Shown: in pieces, positions 49,801 through 62,700 of the stretch
How positions within the stretch are numbered: the stretch's first letter is position 1
Layout: each line of letters begins with the position of its first letter
NCBI GenBank assembly: GCA_001642005.1
Contig: LWCA01000013.1
Coordinates: forward strand, 1 to 64,000
Direction of reading: 5' to 3'
Length of the DNA stretch: 64,000 nucleotides
Source: Intoshia linei
Lineage: Eukaryota > Orthonectida > Rhopaluridae
The notes under the pieces: generated by a model
What the model saw: only the letters and a program-made list of their open reading frames with translations
Told to the model about the DNA's origin: nothing
Database searches by the model: none
Made by a program: the position numbers and the translations under genes

Positions 49801-52800
49801 TCTACCATTTTTGAAAAATTTTGAAGATAAATTCCCTTAAAAACCATATATAATTTTGGTCCCAAAATAAGATAATAAAAATAAAGAAGGTAGCGTAAAT
49901 TTAAATAACTAAAATTTCATGACAAAAATCAATATGATAAATAAGTAAAATTGATGATTATGTCGCTTTAAGATGGGTCATTGTTCGTTTTTTGTATCGC
50001 TCCAACAATACATCGCGCAAACAAATATCTCTCCAAACTATGGACGTTCTTAACCTAGGGCCCTGAAATTCTGGCGAAATTGTCGGCTTTAATGGTCAGT
50101 GATAAATTTTATAATTTATTACCGGTCCGCCGTTTTCACTACCGAAAAAAGTGTGGGAACCCCTGACAGGGCTCCTCTGTACTGTTGTACTATGAGGATA
50201 TTATTTACAAACTATAAATGGTAAATAAGTCTCAATTTTCATCATATAAAAATTTCATATTATAAAGATATTTTTACCTAACTTTAAAATGGGAATTTTT
50301 TACCAAACCTTAAAGTAGGAGTCGGCAACCTTTTGCATTTCGTGGGCCACTTTTTTATATCAAAAAATTCCACGGGCCCCGTTTTTGAAAATTTACCTAT
50401 AATAAATTTCAATTTTAATTAAAGAGAAACGGTTCTAGTGTATTCAACAAAATAAATCCAGGGCGATTTGAAAATTCAGTATTAAAATGATTATAATGAG
50501 CCTATTTTAGTAGAAAATGTTTAAAACGGTGTTTAAAAGTTGAAAAATTAATAATTTATATAGTCACTCGAAGGACCACCAAAATTATTATGTGGGTCAC
50601 TGGTGCCGACCCCTGCCTTAAAGGGTGATTTTAAGATTTTTATAATTTGAAATATTTTCGTTTCCACTAGTTCATTCTAAAAAAATCTGCTCATAATAAG
50701 TAATTTTTATATTATGAAAATTGTTTAATTTAAGAATTTGATTCATCTTCCCAAAATTTAATGTAATCGTATAATTTTCTATGTAAATGCATTTTTTTAA
50801 ATTTATTAATAAATTTAGAATGCGGACGAAATTATTACAAATCTATAAAAAACCAAACAGTTTGCAAAAAATGTCCAAAAAATTCAACTAGTAGACTAGG
50901 TTCAAGTTTCTGTACATGCATTTCAGGATATTTCCGCGCTAAAGACGAATCATTAGAATCGAAATGTTCTAGTAATATTTAATTATCATACGTTTCAATT
51001 TAATATTAAATGTAAAAAATTAATTAGTAAATTAGTAAAGTAATTAGAAAATATAAAAAATTTATAGATCCGCCATCTGCTGTACAAAATCTTAATGTAT
51101 TGTTTTTCGATAAATTGCCAAATAATTCAATAAACTCGGTGTATGCATCACATGAAATTGAAGATGTAAATGACATGTCGAAGGCAATGATTAAATGGGA
51201 TCCACCGGTAGATAGTGGTGGTAGAAACGACATAACATATTCGGTAATTTGTTCCAACTGTGACAGTTCAATTGAATTTTTACCCTCCATTGATATGCTT
51301 AAATCCACAAGGTATAACATTTATTTTATGTACTGCATTATTATATTGTAACATCATTTTGTTAACAACAAAGAGTACAATGTACATAAAACTATTGAAT
51401 CATTCTAAAATCTCACGAGATTAAAAGCTGCTTTAATCATTTATTAATTTACGCTAATTTTTTCGAAATCTTTACATTTTGTATTTACATAGATTATTGT
51501 ATACAAAAATGATAAATAAATTAAATTAATTTATCAAACGCTTAAAAGTAGTTTTATCATACATGATTACTTCTTTAATTTACCCTAATGTTTAAACTTG
51601 AATGATTTAATGTTTTATAAAACGCCTCAAGAAACTTTATATTTTATGTAGTGTTATCATCAAAAATTTGAAACCAAATCGTTTATATTCTCTCAAAATT
51701 GTTTCTCAAAATGGAGTATCTGATGTTAGTAATTTGGTTTCTTATGCTAAAATTGACCTCAAAACTACTTTGGAAGGTAATTAATTTACATAAACGTAAA
51801 TGTAGTAAATTTATTAATACATGTTAATATATTCTACAAATAGATAATTAATAAAATACTCTAAATTGAATTTTTGGCTCCACTGTTCATTTTCATTTAT
51901 GAATTACATATACTAATTTGCGCCTTTTTTCATTACTATGTTTTCAACAGGTAATATTTGATAATTTCTATAGCTATTATCATTTTTTTATTGTTATCGT
52001 ATTTGTGCAGACATTTTTCAAAACATTACTAAAATGACAGACTGATTCTTAATTAATCACGTTAGTCATTTTATCTGTTCATTTCACAATAATTTCAAGA
52101 TTAAATATAGCCATACCAATATAAAATGGTTCTTTTTATGTATATTTATCAATATATTAATGTACTCATTATCATAAATTATAGCTATCAATACCATTCA
52201 AAATTTTGAAATTGAACTGTTAAAGAAAGGGTTTATAATGTTGAAATGGACCAAATCGAATAAATATGAAAAATATGAAATTCGATGTCAAAAATTTATC
52301 AATTTCACTTATGAAAATGTCAATACATTTCAAAACGCATCCAGAAATGAAAAATTTGAAAATGTTTTAACAACAAACAATTTTGCCAATTATACCGTTG
52401 AGCCTTACTATTATTATGCATTTGAGGTAAATTGTGTCAAATTAAATTAAATTAAATTAAAACGTTAACGTTAACACACTAAACCAGCGTTACCAAAATG
52501 TCGGTTCGTGAAAAAATTTTACCGGTCTGCGAAATAATTTTGAAAAAACTTTTTACTAATTACAACTTTTAATTTAAAAATCGATTTTTACGTTTTTTAT
52601 CAAATTTTTTTAACGTTGCTTAGTAATTTTGCTTTAATGATCCGCGATAAATGTTATAATTTATTACCGGTCCGGTTCGATGAAAAAAATGTGCAAACCC
52701 CTCCACTAAACTTAGTGTGTTAATTTAATTTATTTAAAAAGGAATTTTTTTGAAAATGACAAAATCACCCTAAAAATTTTATAAAACCAATATTATGTAC

Positions 52801-55800
52801 CTTAAAAATGAACTAAATGAACATTTTTTAAAAAAATTTAATTTTTGACTAGGAGGGATGAAACCTTTTTGTGTATAACTATTTTCTATACATTGTAATT
52901 GTAAAAATTTTAATTTTAGATTCGAGGTCTACTCAATACCAAAAACAAATGGTGGTCCAAATTTTCTGAACCAATTGTTATTTATTGTGACTCTAAAGGT
53001 ATGTATTTTCTATGTTAGAATTTATATAAACGGTAAAATACACATACAAACCACATTTAAATGCTTGGCTACAAAACACAGGTCACAACTACGAAAAGTT
53101 ATTTCATATACATGTAGTTAAGTTGAGTTAATAAGTTAGAAAAAATATTCTTTTTATGAAAGAAATATCGCGTAATTCTTTATCTTATTGACCTAACATT
53201 TTAACTTGGTATGACATTAATCGATTCAATGTCTTATCAAGGTTCAATTAGAAGGTAGTTACCCTATCAAACCTAAGTTTTTTAAATTACATTAAATTTA
53301 CTTTATTATTTAGGTTACGTAAAATTCCAAGAAAGCATAATTCATGCAAATTACCACATTATAACAATATCGGCCGTCGTATTTGTTATTTTAATTATTA
53401 TTGGTGTCATTTTACTGAAATGTTTTTTTAAAAAACGTAAAAACAAAAAAGACTGTATTCAAAAATATAACGTGTCAATGGTTATGGGAGAATCTGGATC
53501 AATTATCCCTGTTGTAAGCTTAGACAAGGGATTTAACCAACAGACTGGTATGATTACACGAGAAAATTTGTCATTGAAAAAAGAAAATAAAAGCATTTAC
53601 TCTTCCTTGGAAAATTATTATAATTTTAATGAATTAAATTGCGGCATTAAAACGTTTGAAAAATCAAGCGTCAATTTTATTTATCCAGATTCTTATACCT
53701 CACTTAAGGAAGCTCTTAATTCTCATTTTGTGGAACTTAATCATACGGATTACAGCATTATTTCTGTCATTCAATCAGGTAAATATTTTTGTCATTTGGT
53801 AATTATTGTAATTTAGGAATATTTGGAAATTTATGTAAAGGAAAAATAAATAAAGCCAATGGAAATTGTACTTTATATGAACAACTTGTTGCAATAAAAC
53901 TTTTGAGAAAAGATTATACTGACAAAGAATATTTTAATGAAGCTGTCATTATGAAGCAGTTTAATCATCCAAATATTTATTCCATCGTTGGAGTCATTTT
54001 TTCTGGTAATTATTTATCATTATTAAAATTTTTTTAATTTTGAGATGAAGGTTTTGATTTTAAAATTTAATAATGGTATACTGCAGAGTTCAGTGACGTA
54101 CGGATAGCAGATATGTTTTTAAAATTTTTTATTCTTATTATTATTAATATTATCATTTTTTTTATCATAAACATGGTACAATGTATTTTCAAGGAATGAA
54201 GTAATTTTAAATTTATTAATTTAGTTCATCCTCGAATGTGCGTGTATGAATACATGGTGAACGGATTATTGAGTGAATTTTTGATGGTAATATTTATTTT
54301 TTAATGTAAATGTTTAGTTTAATTATTCAATTTAGAAATTTGAACATAAATTATCCGACAATGTAAAAATGAGGTTTGTGATCAATATAACGGAAGCTTT
54401 GCTTTATTTTGAAAAAATTGGATTTTTATATAAGGTATTTCAATTATAAAGTTTTACCTACGATCCACCCGCAGGATAAGGGCAAAGCGAGTTAAACATT
54501 TTAATTTAAATATTTTTTTAATAATTTAATTACATTAATTGTTAAAAATAATGTTTGTGTAATTATGAATATATGGAAAATGGGAGAGAATAATGTGCAA
54601 TGACCAGTGGTTATGAAGCATGATTAGGCTTTTTTTATTGACCTTAAATTAAATAATTATTTAATTTACAATTATTAATAATTTGTCTATTATTATAATT
54701 TAATTTTTGAGTTGAAAAAATTAATGTTTTCTACTATGCTACAGTGTGTATTTTTGGGAAAATGTAAATCAATCTCAAGTAAATAAGTTTCAATTTTTAT
54801 AATATAAAAATTATATATTATGAACATATTTTTTATGAACTGCAGAAGGAAATTTCAGAATATATTTTTTCCAAACCTTAAAGTGGAGGGTTTTGTACGA
54901 TTGTTTTAAACCAAACCTTACAGGGGAGGATTTTTACAATATTTTTTACTTAAAGCCATTTCATTGGTTTACATTTATTTTTTTTATATCAATTTTAATA
55001 TAAAGACTATAGAAGTGTATACAGCGTAAGAGTACACCCTAATTTTATTCTGTATTTTTAATAAATTTTTTTTATTACATTTCATGCAACATTGGCATAT
55101 TTTTTGTAAGAATCTACAAAAAACACCTTTTCAAATTTGAGTACAGATTAATTCCAATAGATACACTGGTAGAAATTTATTTATGGAACAGGGTTTCGCA
55201 AAACCGAATCTACCATACTAGAGACCCTCTTCGGTGGATAAATAGGCTGACTCGTCGGAATTATTTTAAAATGGTGGATTAATTTTAGAGAAATTGAATT
55301 TTTTTGACTTTTAAATAATGACTAGTTACAACTGACTAACATTTGTTTTAGATGCATTTTCTCGTATTTTATTCTACATTAAAAAAAGTTGACTTAAAAA
55401 TTTTTTAGGATTTACGGATTAGCAAAATTTTTTTAAATGACGAGACGGTAGGGCACTTAATTACAACTTTTGAGTAAACGGTAGAAATTGTAATTTGTTA
55501 GATTTTAATTTCAATTCTAAATTAATTTACATGATAAAATTATGATTATACATTGGTGATTTTTAATCAAAAAAATAAAACTTAACCGAGACTTTAAAAT
55601 TTATTATCTGAAAAATTTTATAAAATGTAATTTTAAATTAATAATAGTTTCAGATTAAATAAAAGTAATTTTGTGATAATATTTTAATAAAATCGTAAAT
55701 CTAACGTGTCCACTTTTTTAAATTCGATACGAACCATATTCCAGATAATTATAATTTCGACTAATTGACAAAATTTAGAATTTAAACACAAAAAATGTAT

Positions 55801-56741
55801 ACATGAATGGATATTTGCAATGTAAAATTGGAAATTTCAAGGAAAGTAAAAATGATGGAATGATGTGGATATGCCCAGAAACATTACTGGGTGATAAGTT
55901 CACCTACAAATCAAATGTGTGGAAACTGGGTGTATTAATATGGGATATTTGGTCTTACGGTAAACTGTCGACATTAAACATTCCCCAAAAATCATATGAA
56001 AACGATTTCATCAAACCAGTAAACACTGAAACCAAACCGCAAATATTTTTAATTCGATCCAAACAGACTCTACTCGTAACTAGCTTAAAACCAAACCAAT
56101 ACTTTGGAGAACTAGAACCAGTGTATTGTCTTACAAACGAAAAAGTTGAAATATCTGAAATTTTAAAAAAATGTTGCAACATAAACAGTAAAGACAGAAT
56201 GAATTTACAATCAATACAAGCAATTTTGGAAAATACGATTTTTAAAAATTCTCATAAATTTGACATTCATAAGGATAATTATTATTACAAGTTATCTCCA
56301 ATTCTTTCAAACCTGAAAGAATCTTCATACATGAATAATTTGGATGGAATATTGGACGTATTGTCATTTTTGGGCCTCAATTTTTACATTACCAATTTCA
56401 TATCTCAAAAAATTGACAATCTGTCAAAATTTGCACGCTTGCACAATTCTATTGAAAACGTTTTCCAACTCTTACAAATTTATGATACTGATCATCAAAA
56501 TACACTTTCTCATTTAGTGTCATTCATAAGTGATTTTCGAAAAAATTACGAAATCAACAACGATATAACTAAAGAATACAAAAACTTTCAACATCCGGAT
56601 ACATCCTTTTTTGATAATACAAATTCAAAAACAGACACTTCGTCGAAATGTACAAATTCTACAAACTCGGAACTTTTCTATAATGAAAATATTGACTTTC
56701 AGTTTGACAATCAAATTTCAAATCAAGTCAAAATTATATAA
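46838..56741 (+). CDS. Eph: Eph receptor with a degenerate (pseudokinase) kinase domain
   Basis: Thirteen exons, in phase: 46838-46883, 47908-48065, 48860-49568, 50819-50971, 51068-51311, 51652-51776, 52185-52426, 52920-52998, 53314-53778, 53817-54005, 54225-54286, 54336-54434, 55779-56741, giving 1,177 residues. Exon 1 is a signal peptide (MLMFIFTFFFIAITY). The ephrin-binding domain follows (NWLRVPFVNVDRSQYVYI, NCKESFSMYY, DKGACVAI), then the Cys-rich segment (NSTSRLGSSFCTCISGYFRA) and two FN3 domains (PPSAVQNLNV; NGVSDVSN). Next come a transmembrane helix (ITISAVVFVILIIIGVILL), a juxtamembrane region (FIYPDSYTSLKEAL), the kinase-like domain and SAM. The kinase keeps VAIK and the helix-C Glu, but the HRDLAARN loop reads YKNLNTKN, DFG reads NFK, APE reads CPE and the helix-F Asp is Asn. 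It can probably signal only as a scaffold or through partners. Confidence 0.93.
50040..50172 (+). repeat. Copy of the 'ACCGG..AACCCCTG' dispersed repeat
   Basis: A short copy with TTTAATGGTCAGTGATAAAT, TTTATTACCGGTCCGCCG and a GTGTGGGAACCCCTG end, in an Eph intron. Confidence 0.7.
50316..50615 (+). mobile_element. GGTCGGCAACC hAT-type MITE with intact 8-bp duplication
   Basis: The 300-bp element starts TAGGAGTCGGCAACC and ends GGTGCCGACCCCTG, imperfect inverted ends. It is flanked by CCTTAAAG at 50308-50315 and again at 50616-50623. The 8-bp duplication is characteristic of hAT superfamily insertion. It is non-coding and sits in the Eph intron before the Cys-rich exon. Confidence 0.9.
52480..52705 (+). 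repeat. Copy of the 'ACCGG..AACCCCTG' dispersed repeat
   Basis: It shows CAGCGTTACCAAAATG at the left, the TTTTACGTTTTTTATCAAAT and TTTAATGATCCGCGATAAAT cores, and TTTATTACCGGTCCG then GCAAACCCCTC at the right. It lies in an Eph intron. Confidence 0.75.
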
Positions 56742-56797
56742 CTTTTATAAAAAAATTATACAGGGTGATTGTTAATTTTGTGTATATTAAATTTTCA

Positions 56798-59700
56798 TTA
56801 AATATTGTTGAATGAATCGGTAGATTGGCTACAAGTTGAGTCTATATTGTATCGGTTTAAATTTCTTGGTTTCAATGTTCTTTGGATTAGATCAGTGGCT
56901 TCTCTTTTTAATGTATGCAACTGTCCTAATGGAGACATTCGTTTCGTTGTAATTATACTTTCTTGCTGATTTTCGTTGATGTAAAATTTTTTTGATCGTT
57001 TCTTTGAATTGCGGATTTGTATGTTTATCATCATTTTCAACATTATACCCATTATGCAACCAAATAAAAAGACAAAACATATTACTATATAATTAAATTT
57101 GTGGGTTTCAATGCAATCTGATTTTAAAATTTCACTTTTATCCTTTTTTACACTGTTACGTTTCCAATGTTTTCCCATTTTTAATGATTTTAAATCCTAA
57201 TTTTTAATTTTTTAAAATAATAAATAAAAAATACTCTTGTCAAATTATTAAAGCTTTGGATTGGTGCTAGTGTTGAGTTGAACTTTTTCAAATTCTTTGT
57301 ATTATTTTTTGATGCAATCGTTGTAGCTTAAATTTATCATTAAAAATTTAAAGAATAAGAAAATACATAAACTCAAAATAAGCTAATTAAAATCAGTTAC
57401 AATTAATTGACCATTGAGCAGAAAAAAAATAAAAATATCAATCAGTTAGAGCGGATTCATAGGACTAATTGAATGGTTAAATAAATACTAGTGATTGTGC
57501 CGGGACAAAATTTCCGAATTTTCGGATTTTTACGATTTCCCGAAAAAAATTGAGACATACCTGTATTTGATTTATGTTTGTTATTAATATGAAAATATGA
57601 TTATATTATAATATTTAAAATTTACCATTTCAAAAATCCCACCACTAATAAATTTAATCAAAAATACCATTTCAAGCCCTCATGGAAACATTGTGTTACA
57701 CCGATATTTTCAAAAATACAATTTTACGAAATCTTATGAAAAAAATCCACTTCATCAAACCACAAATAAAAAATCTTATTTTCCAGCCCATAATGGAAAA
57801 ATATCCTTTTTCCAATACTTTTTTTAAAAACCTCTTATTCCAACCACAAATTGCTAACGCTTAAGGGAATTATCCTCTTTTTCCAATATTATTTTGAAAA
57901 ATATTATGAGTAGTTACAAACTGGAACGCTATCATCAAGATTGTTAAAATTAAAGGAAGCCCTTATGACCGTTCAACCTACGTGCACACAAAATGAAAGA
58001 AATTTCTCTACTGCTTCTAATTTCGTTGCAAAACGTAGAACGAGTTTAAAAGACGAATCTATCAATATTATGTGTTTTGAAAAACTTTTTCAACAATCTA
58101 AAATAAATAAATTTTTTTGCTAATTAAATTTGTAAATTTCAATCTAGATTCGTGTTATGTCATTAATTAAATTTCTTTTTGTTTCTAAAATTAATTAAGG
58201 TCTCTAAAATTTTTTATTTTTCCCGGGAAATCACAATCACTAATAAATACCTGCATAATTAATGATACATGAAAATGAAAATTACGTATGGTAACATTCT
58301 TAATTTCTTTGATAAATCTTGATTTGAAATTTGATAATTTAAATAACAAATTATTAAAATTTGACACATTATTATCAGGTATGATTGTGTTGCATTTTGA
58401 GTTGGTTTTATTTACATTTATTGAAAAGGTTAAATTAGTTCCAATTCGTTTTTTATTTTTCTGGCTTAAATTAACTTCATATTTCAAAATCAAATTTGGA
58501 AAAAACAAATATTCAGAATAAAGATTCTAATAATAAACTGTATGTATAATATCTAAAAATAAACTATAAACGTGAGGCTGTAGGTCCACGGGAACTGAAA
58601 ATTTTCGTTCCTGAAAAAACCCGTAAATACCCATAGAGTTTAGTATAAAAACTAAACGTATGCACGCTTACAATCTCAATTGAAAGTTTTTATATAAATT
58701 ATAATTATATACCTTTCTAAATTGAGAAACATGCAAATTCAAATCCAAAACACCAGTTGAGTTAATAAAAGTATAACTATAAAACATGAATTTTTTTTTA
58801 CATTCAGATAATTGAATACGATTCAAAATTAGTTTCGTAATATTCTTCTGGACATTAGAACATGTCGACAAAATGTATACTTTAATCATATTGAATATTT
58901 CATCATAAATTATATATCGCATAAACTGCAATCTGAAATCATTATAGTAAATATAAAAGTAGTTATCAACAGGGCGGTATGCCAACAATGGGCTGAGTAA
59001 ATCAAAAATGGTAGACTCTTGTAAACGTATAAAAATTTAAAAAAAATTGATTCTTCTATTTTTAATCCAATTAGTCAATCTCTTCTTCAGCATAACCCTG
59101 CTGAAGTAAAATTTCGTCTCACCAAGAAATTTTTTTTAACATATTAGTCTATTAATTTAGAATATAAGCCATCATATGACCTAACCCTCTACACGGCCTG
59201 GCTTTAGTACAATGTAATATTTAGATAAATACTTGACTGATGATTCATAAATTATTAAACAGGGAATATTGTTGTTTTTTTCAGAATTTAATTGACTAAC
59301 TTTAAATTTATCCAAATCCAAATAACAAATAAATCTTTTACTTTTTCTACATTGATAAAATCATATAATTAGACAAATCAAAATAAATGAAAAGTAGAAT
59401 ACAATGTAATATAAAGTAGTATACTTTAATGATTTAGTAACTACAGTGTTTGTCAACGTGGATGGCCAGTCACCCTTTAGTGTAGCAAGATATTTTTAAA
59501 TTTTATTGCAATTACTGCATCCATTAAAATATGGCATGACGTAGATAAGGATGTTATTCCCATGCTCACCAATTACCTCTCTGTTACATTGTAGTATCGC
59601 ATCTTTAAGACTATACGTCTGGGGCCCGAGATTCAAATAAAATATAAAAAAATTTTTATAGGATAATTTTTAATATTTATTACAGAGTTGCCAGATGTTG

Positions 59701-62700
59701 GAATTTATTCCAAAGCCCCGACGACCGCTACATTGTTATTTCAAAAATCCCACTTTTATCCCACCATTAATAAAATTTAATAAAAAATACCATTTCAACC
59801 CTCGGATAAATCGACTTTTACATTTATTTTTTGAAAAACACGATTTTACCAAAACTTATGAGAAACTTTAATTTTATATTATAAATGTTTTATATTTACT
59901 GTTTCGTTTAGGCAAAAAAATATAATTTTGAAAAATGTCCATAGCAGGGATTGGAATTAATTGGTAAAAATTATTGAAAAATAATCAATTAATTGTTTGT
60001 TCAAAAATTATTTTTTAATTAATTCAAGATTGATAACAATATCAATCATTTTTAAAAAACTGTCATGTAGTTATAATGAATACTAGAATGCTGTTTGTTC
60101 GAAGTACATAAAAGTCAAGCTAGTAGGTTAAATACATCATTTTTCTGTTCATTAATTAATTTTTTCATCCAACCATTCGTCAATAAAAGGATTCAGTTTA
60201 TATCTTTTCAGTTATATAAAAAAAACCAATTATTTGAAAAATTAATATTTAGCAAACAATTAATTGGTTTATACAAAATAATTGATTGCAATCAATTATT
60301 TCTAATCCCTGGTCCGTAGTACAGACTCTGTACATTATTTTAATCGGGAACCACTGCATTACACGGTACTGACTAGTCTTTCAAATTTAAACTTTTCCTC
60401 GGCTTTACCCTTAACTAACTGTATTGTTGTGCGTGTAGCGAGAAAATTTTATGGCGTACCATATGGTGTAGGCCAATTTATTTGGCTCTGTCGTACACAA
60501 ATGACTACATTCATGATTTAGTACCAATAAAACCAAAACAAATTAAGATAAATAATTACAAAGTTTCTTGATGAATTTTAATCAAAATTAATAAGCTGTC
60601 TTTATATTCCAAAACATTTAATATTTCAAAATTTTTAAATTGTCTAGTTTTGTATACAACAACAATTTTTTTTAATTTATTGAATTTACTCGTCTAAGTT
60701 TTGTTAAATTTATAATACGACAAATTTAAAAAATTACCAAATTAGTCATTTGTAAGAAATATTCAAGGTTCATATTTGACTAATTAAAAAATATTTAATA
60801 ATATCAAATAAAATTACATTTCCAATGACGTAAATTAAAAAAATTGAATTATTTTTCGAAAATGAATAAACGTGTAAACTTTCTAAATGTAAATTTAGAA
60901 TTTAGACTGGAGTATTTTTAATATATTCATGTTACCGTCAGTTTGCAATTTCAGTAAATATGAAGAAATATGGCGTAGTTATGGTTCTCATATTGAGATT
61001 CTCAACTTAATTAATTTTTTTAAATTTAATAGAGGAGTTTATAACTATAATATAATTATAATATAACCTAGTCTGGTGCCATGATTGAAAATCTTGATAA
61101 AATTAATTCAATCAGACGATAACATATACAACTATTTATATCTAAAATTACTTGAAACTGTTCTTCTTTGGTACAGTAAACTGGGTTTAAAATGAGAATT
61201 ATTGTCAGAAATTTCAAAGGCATACATTATATTTTTTCGGTTAAACCATCTAGTATAAATATATACACGTTTATCTTTTGAACGTTCGATAAAAGTCCAT
61301 GTGTAACTTTCATAGAATCTTTTTGTCAATATATTGACATTGCTGAAATCTTTGTCAATGATTATCAATTTTGAGGTCTAAATAATTAAAATTAAACAAT
61401 GTAAATTATAAAATGTACATACCAGCGGTAAAGCAGTGGAACTGGGCCAGATGAAATCTATTGCCTTATATAAAATTTATCAATTATAAAAGTTTTTTAA
61501 ACGTGGTTAATTAAATTATACAAATCGAATTTTATAAAAATAAATTTCGTATATTCATAGATTTATGTGTAAAATTTACCAACAAAAGATTTTGCAAGTA
61601 GGTACTAGGCACTATATCATGAAACTATTATCCATATAATTAATTTCGCGACACTTAAGGGTATTTCATGTGCCGCCTTATGAGCCAAGGTAAACCGTTT
61701 TGAAAAGTCGGTATATTCAAAAATGTTAATATTTTAATAAATAAATATAACCTACCAATTGAGCATAGTTTAAAACGACGCACATAGGTTTCATAGAACA
61801 AGTTCCACATAATATAATTTTATCTTGATTTGGATAATCTAATGCAAATAAAACGTCATTGTAGCAATTTTTCTAAAATTTTATTAAAATTACAATCATA
61901 AAAATGTATTCATAATATGGATTCCATATTTATTACATTTAAAATTAGAGCTTTTAAAAAGTGGGTTAAAATTAAACACATTTAATGTATTACAATTTGC
62001 TACGATTTTTCGGTTTTTAAAGTCATTTTATGGATTCGCATTATTTTCTATTTGAGGACGATTCCAGTATCCCACCATCTTCTAGTTTAACAATTTCTTA
62101 TAATTTCGTAAAAAAATTTTTTTTAATAAAATTTAAATATTAAATCAACAACATTACCATTTTTTTGCTAAAAATTGCAAAAAAAAAACAGAAATTAAGT
62201 TAATTTAGAAAATATCTCCTTTTTTTAAAAAACAGGACGAGAAAAGGATAAAAATAAAGGACTGTCTTTAAATTAATAGACATTTCACCACTCTAATTTC
62301 ATGTAACTTTAAACTTAAAATTATATATTTTTATCATTTCAACCAAATAAATGAAACAATTGATTTGTACCATTTGATTTCCATTTCTCCATAAACAATT
62401 GCTGACATCTTCTGGAGATGAGACCCATTCAATCTCTTTTTCAGTTTTTAGTGTATCCTTATTCAATATGTTAATTTTATTTCTAAATATAACATTAATA
62501 ATAATTATAATTATTATAATTGATTTTTGCAACATGTTCCAATTTTTAAAAGTTCGCGTTCGCATCGTGTTGCAGAACACTAATACATTAGTACTGATCT
62601 ATGCATTGTATAAATGGGCCAATTTTAATTACTGAATCATTTCAGTAACTTTTTTGGCCTTGCTATGGACTATCTATATCTATATATGCCTATATCTGTA

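Noticed and set aside
51024-51320. 98-codon minus-strand open frame resembling a von Willebrand-like start
   Set aside because: It is the antisense shadow of the Eph first FN3 exon (51068-51311).
58288-58521. 77-codon plus-strand open frame
   Set aside because: It lies antisense to the semaphorin exon at 58526-58296, and the minus-strand reading joins its neighbours in phase.
62399-62635. 78-codon plus-strand open frame with isoleucine run
   Set aside because: It is antisense to the semaphorin exon 62482-62371, and the isoleucines come from an (ATT)n-like tract.
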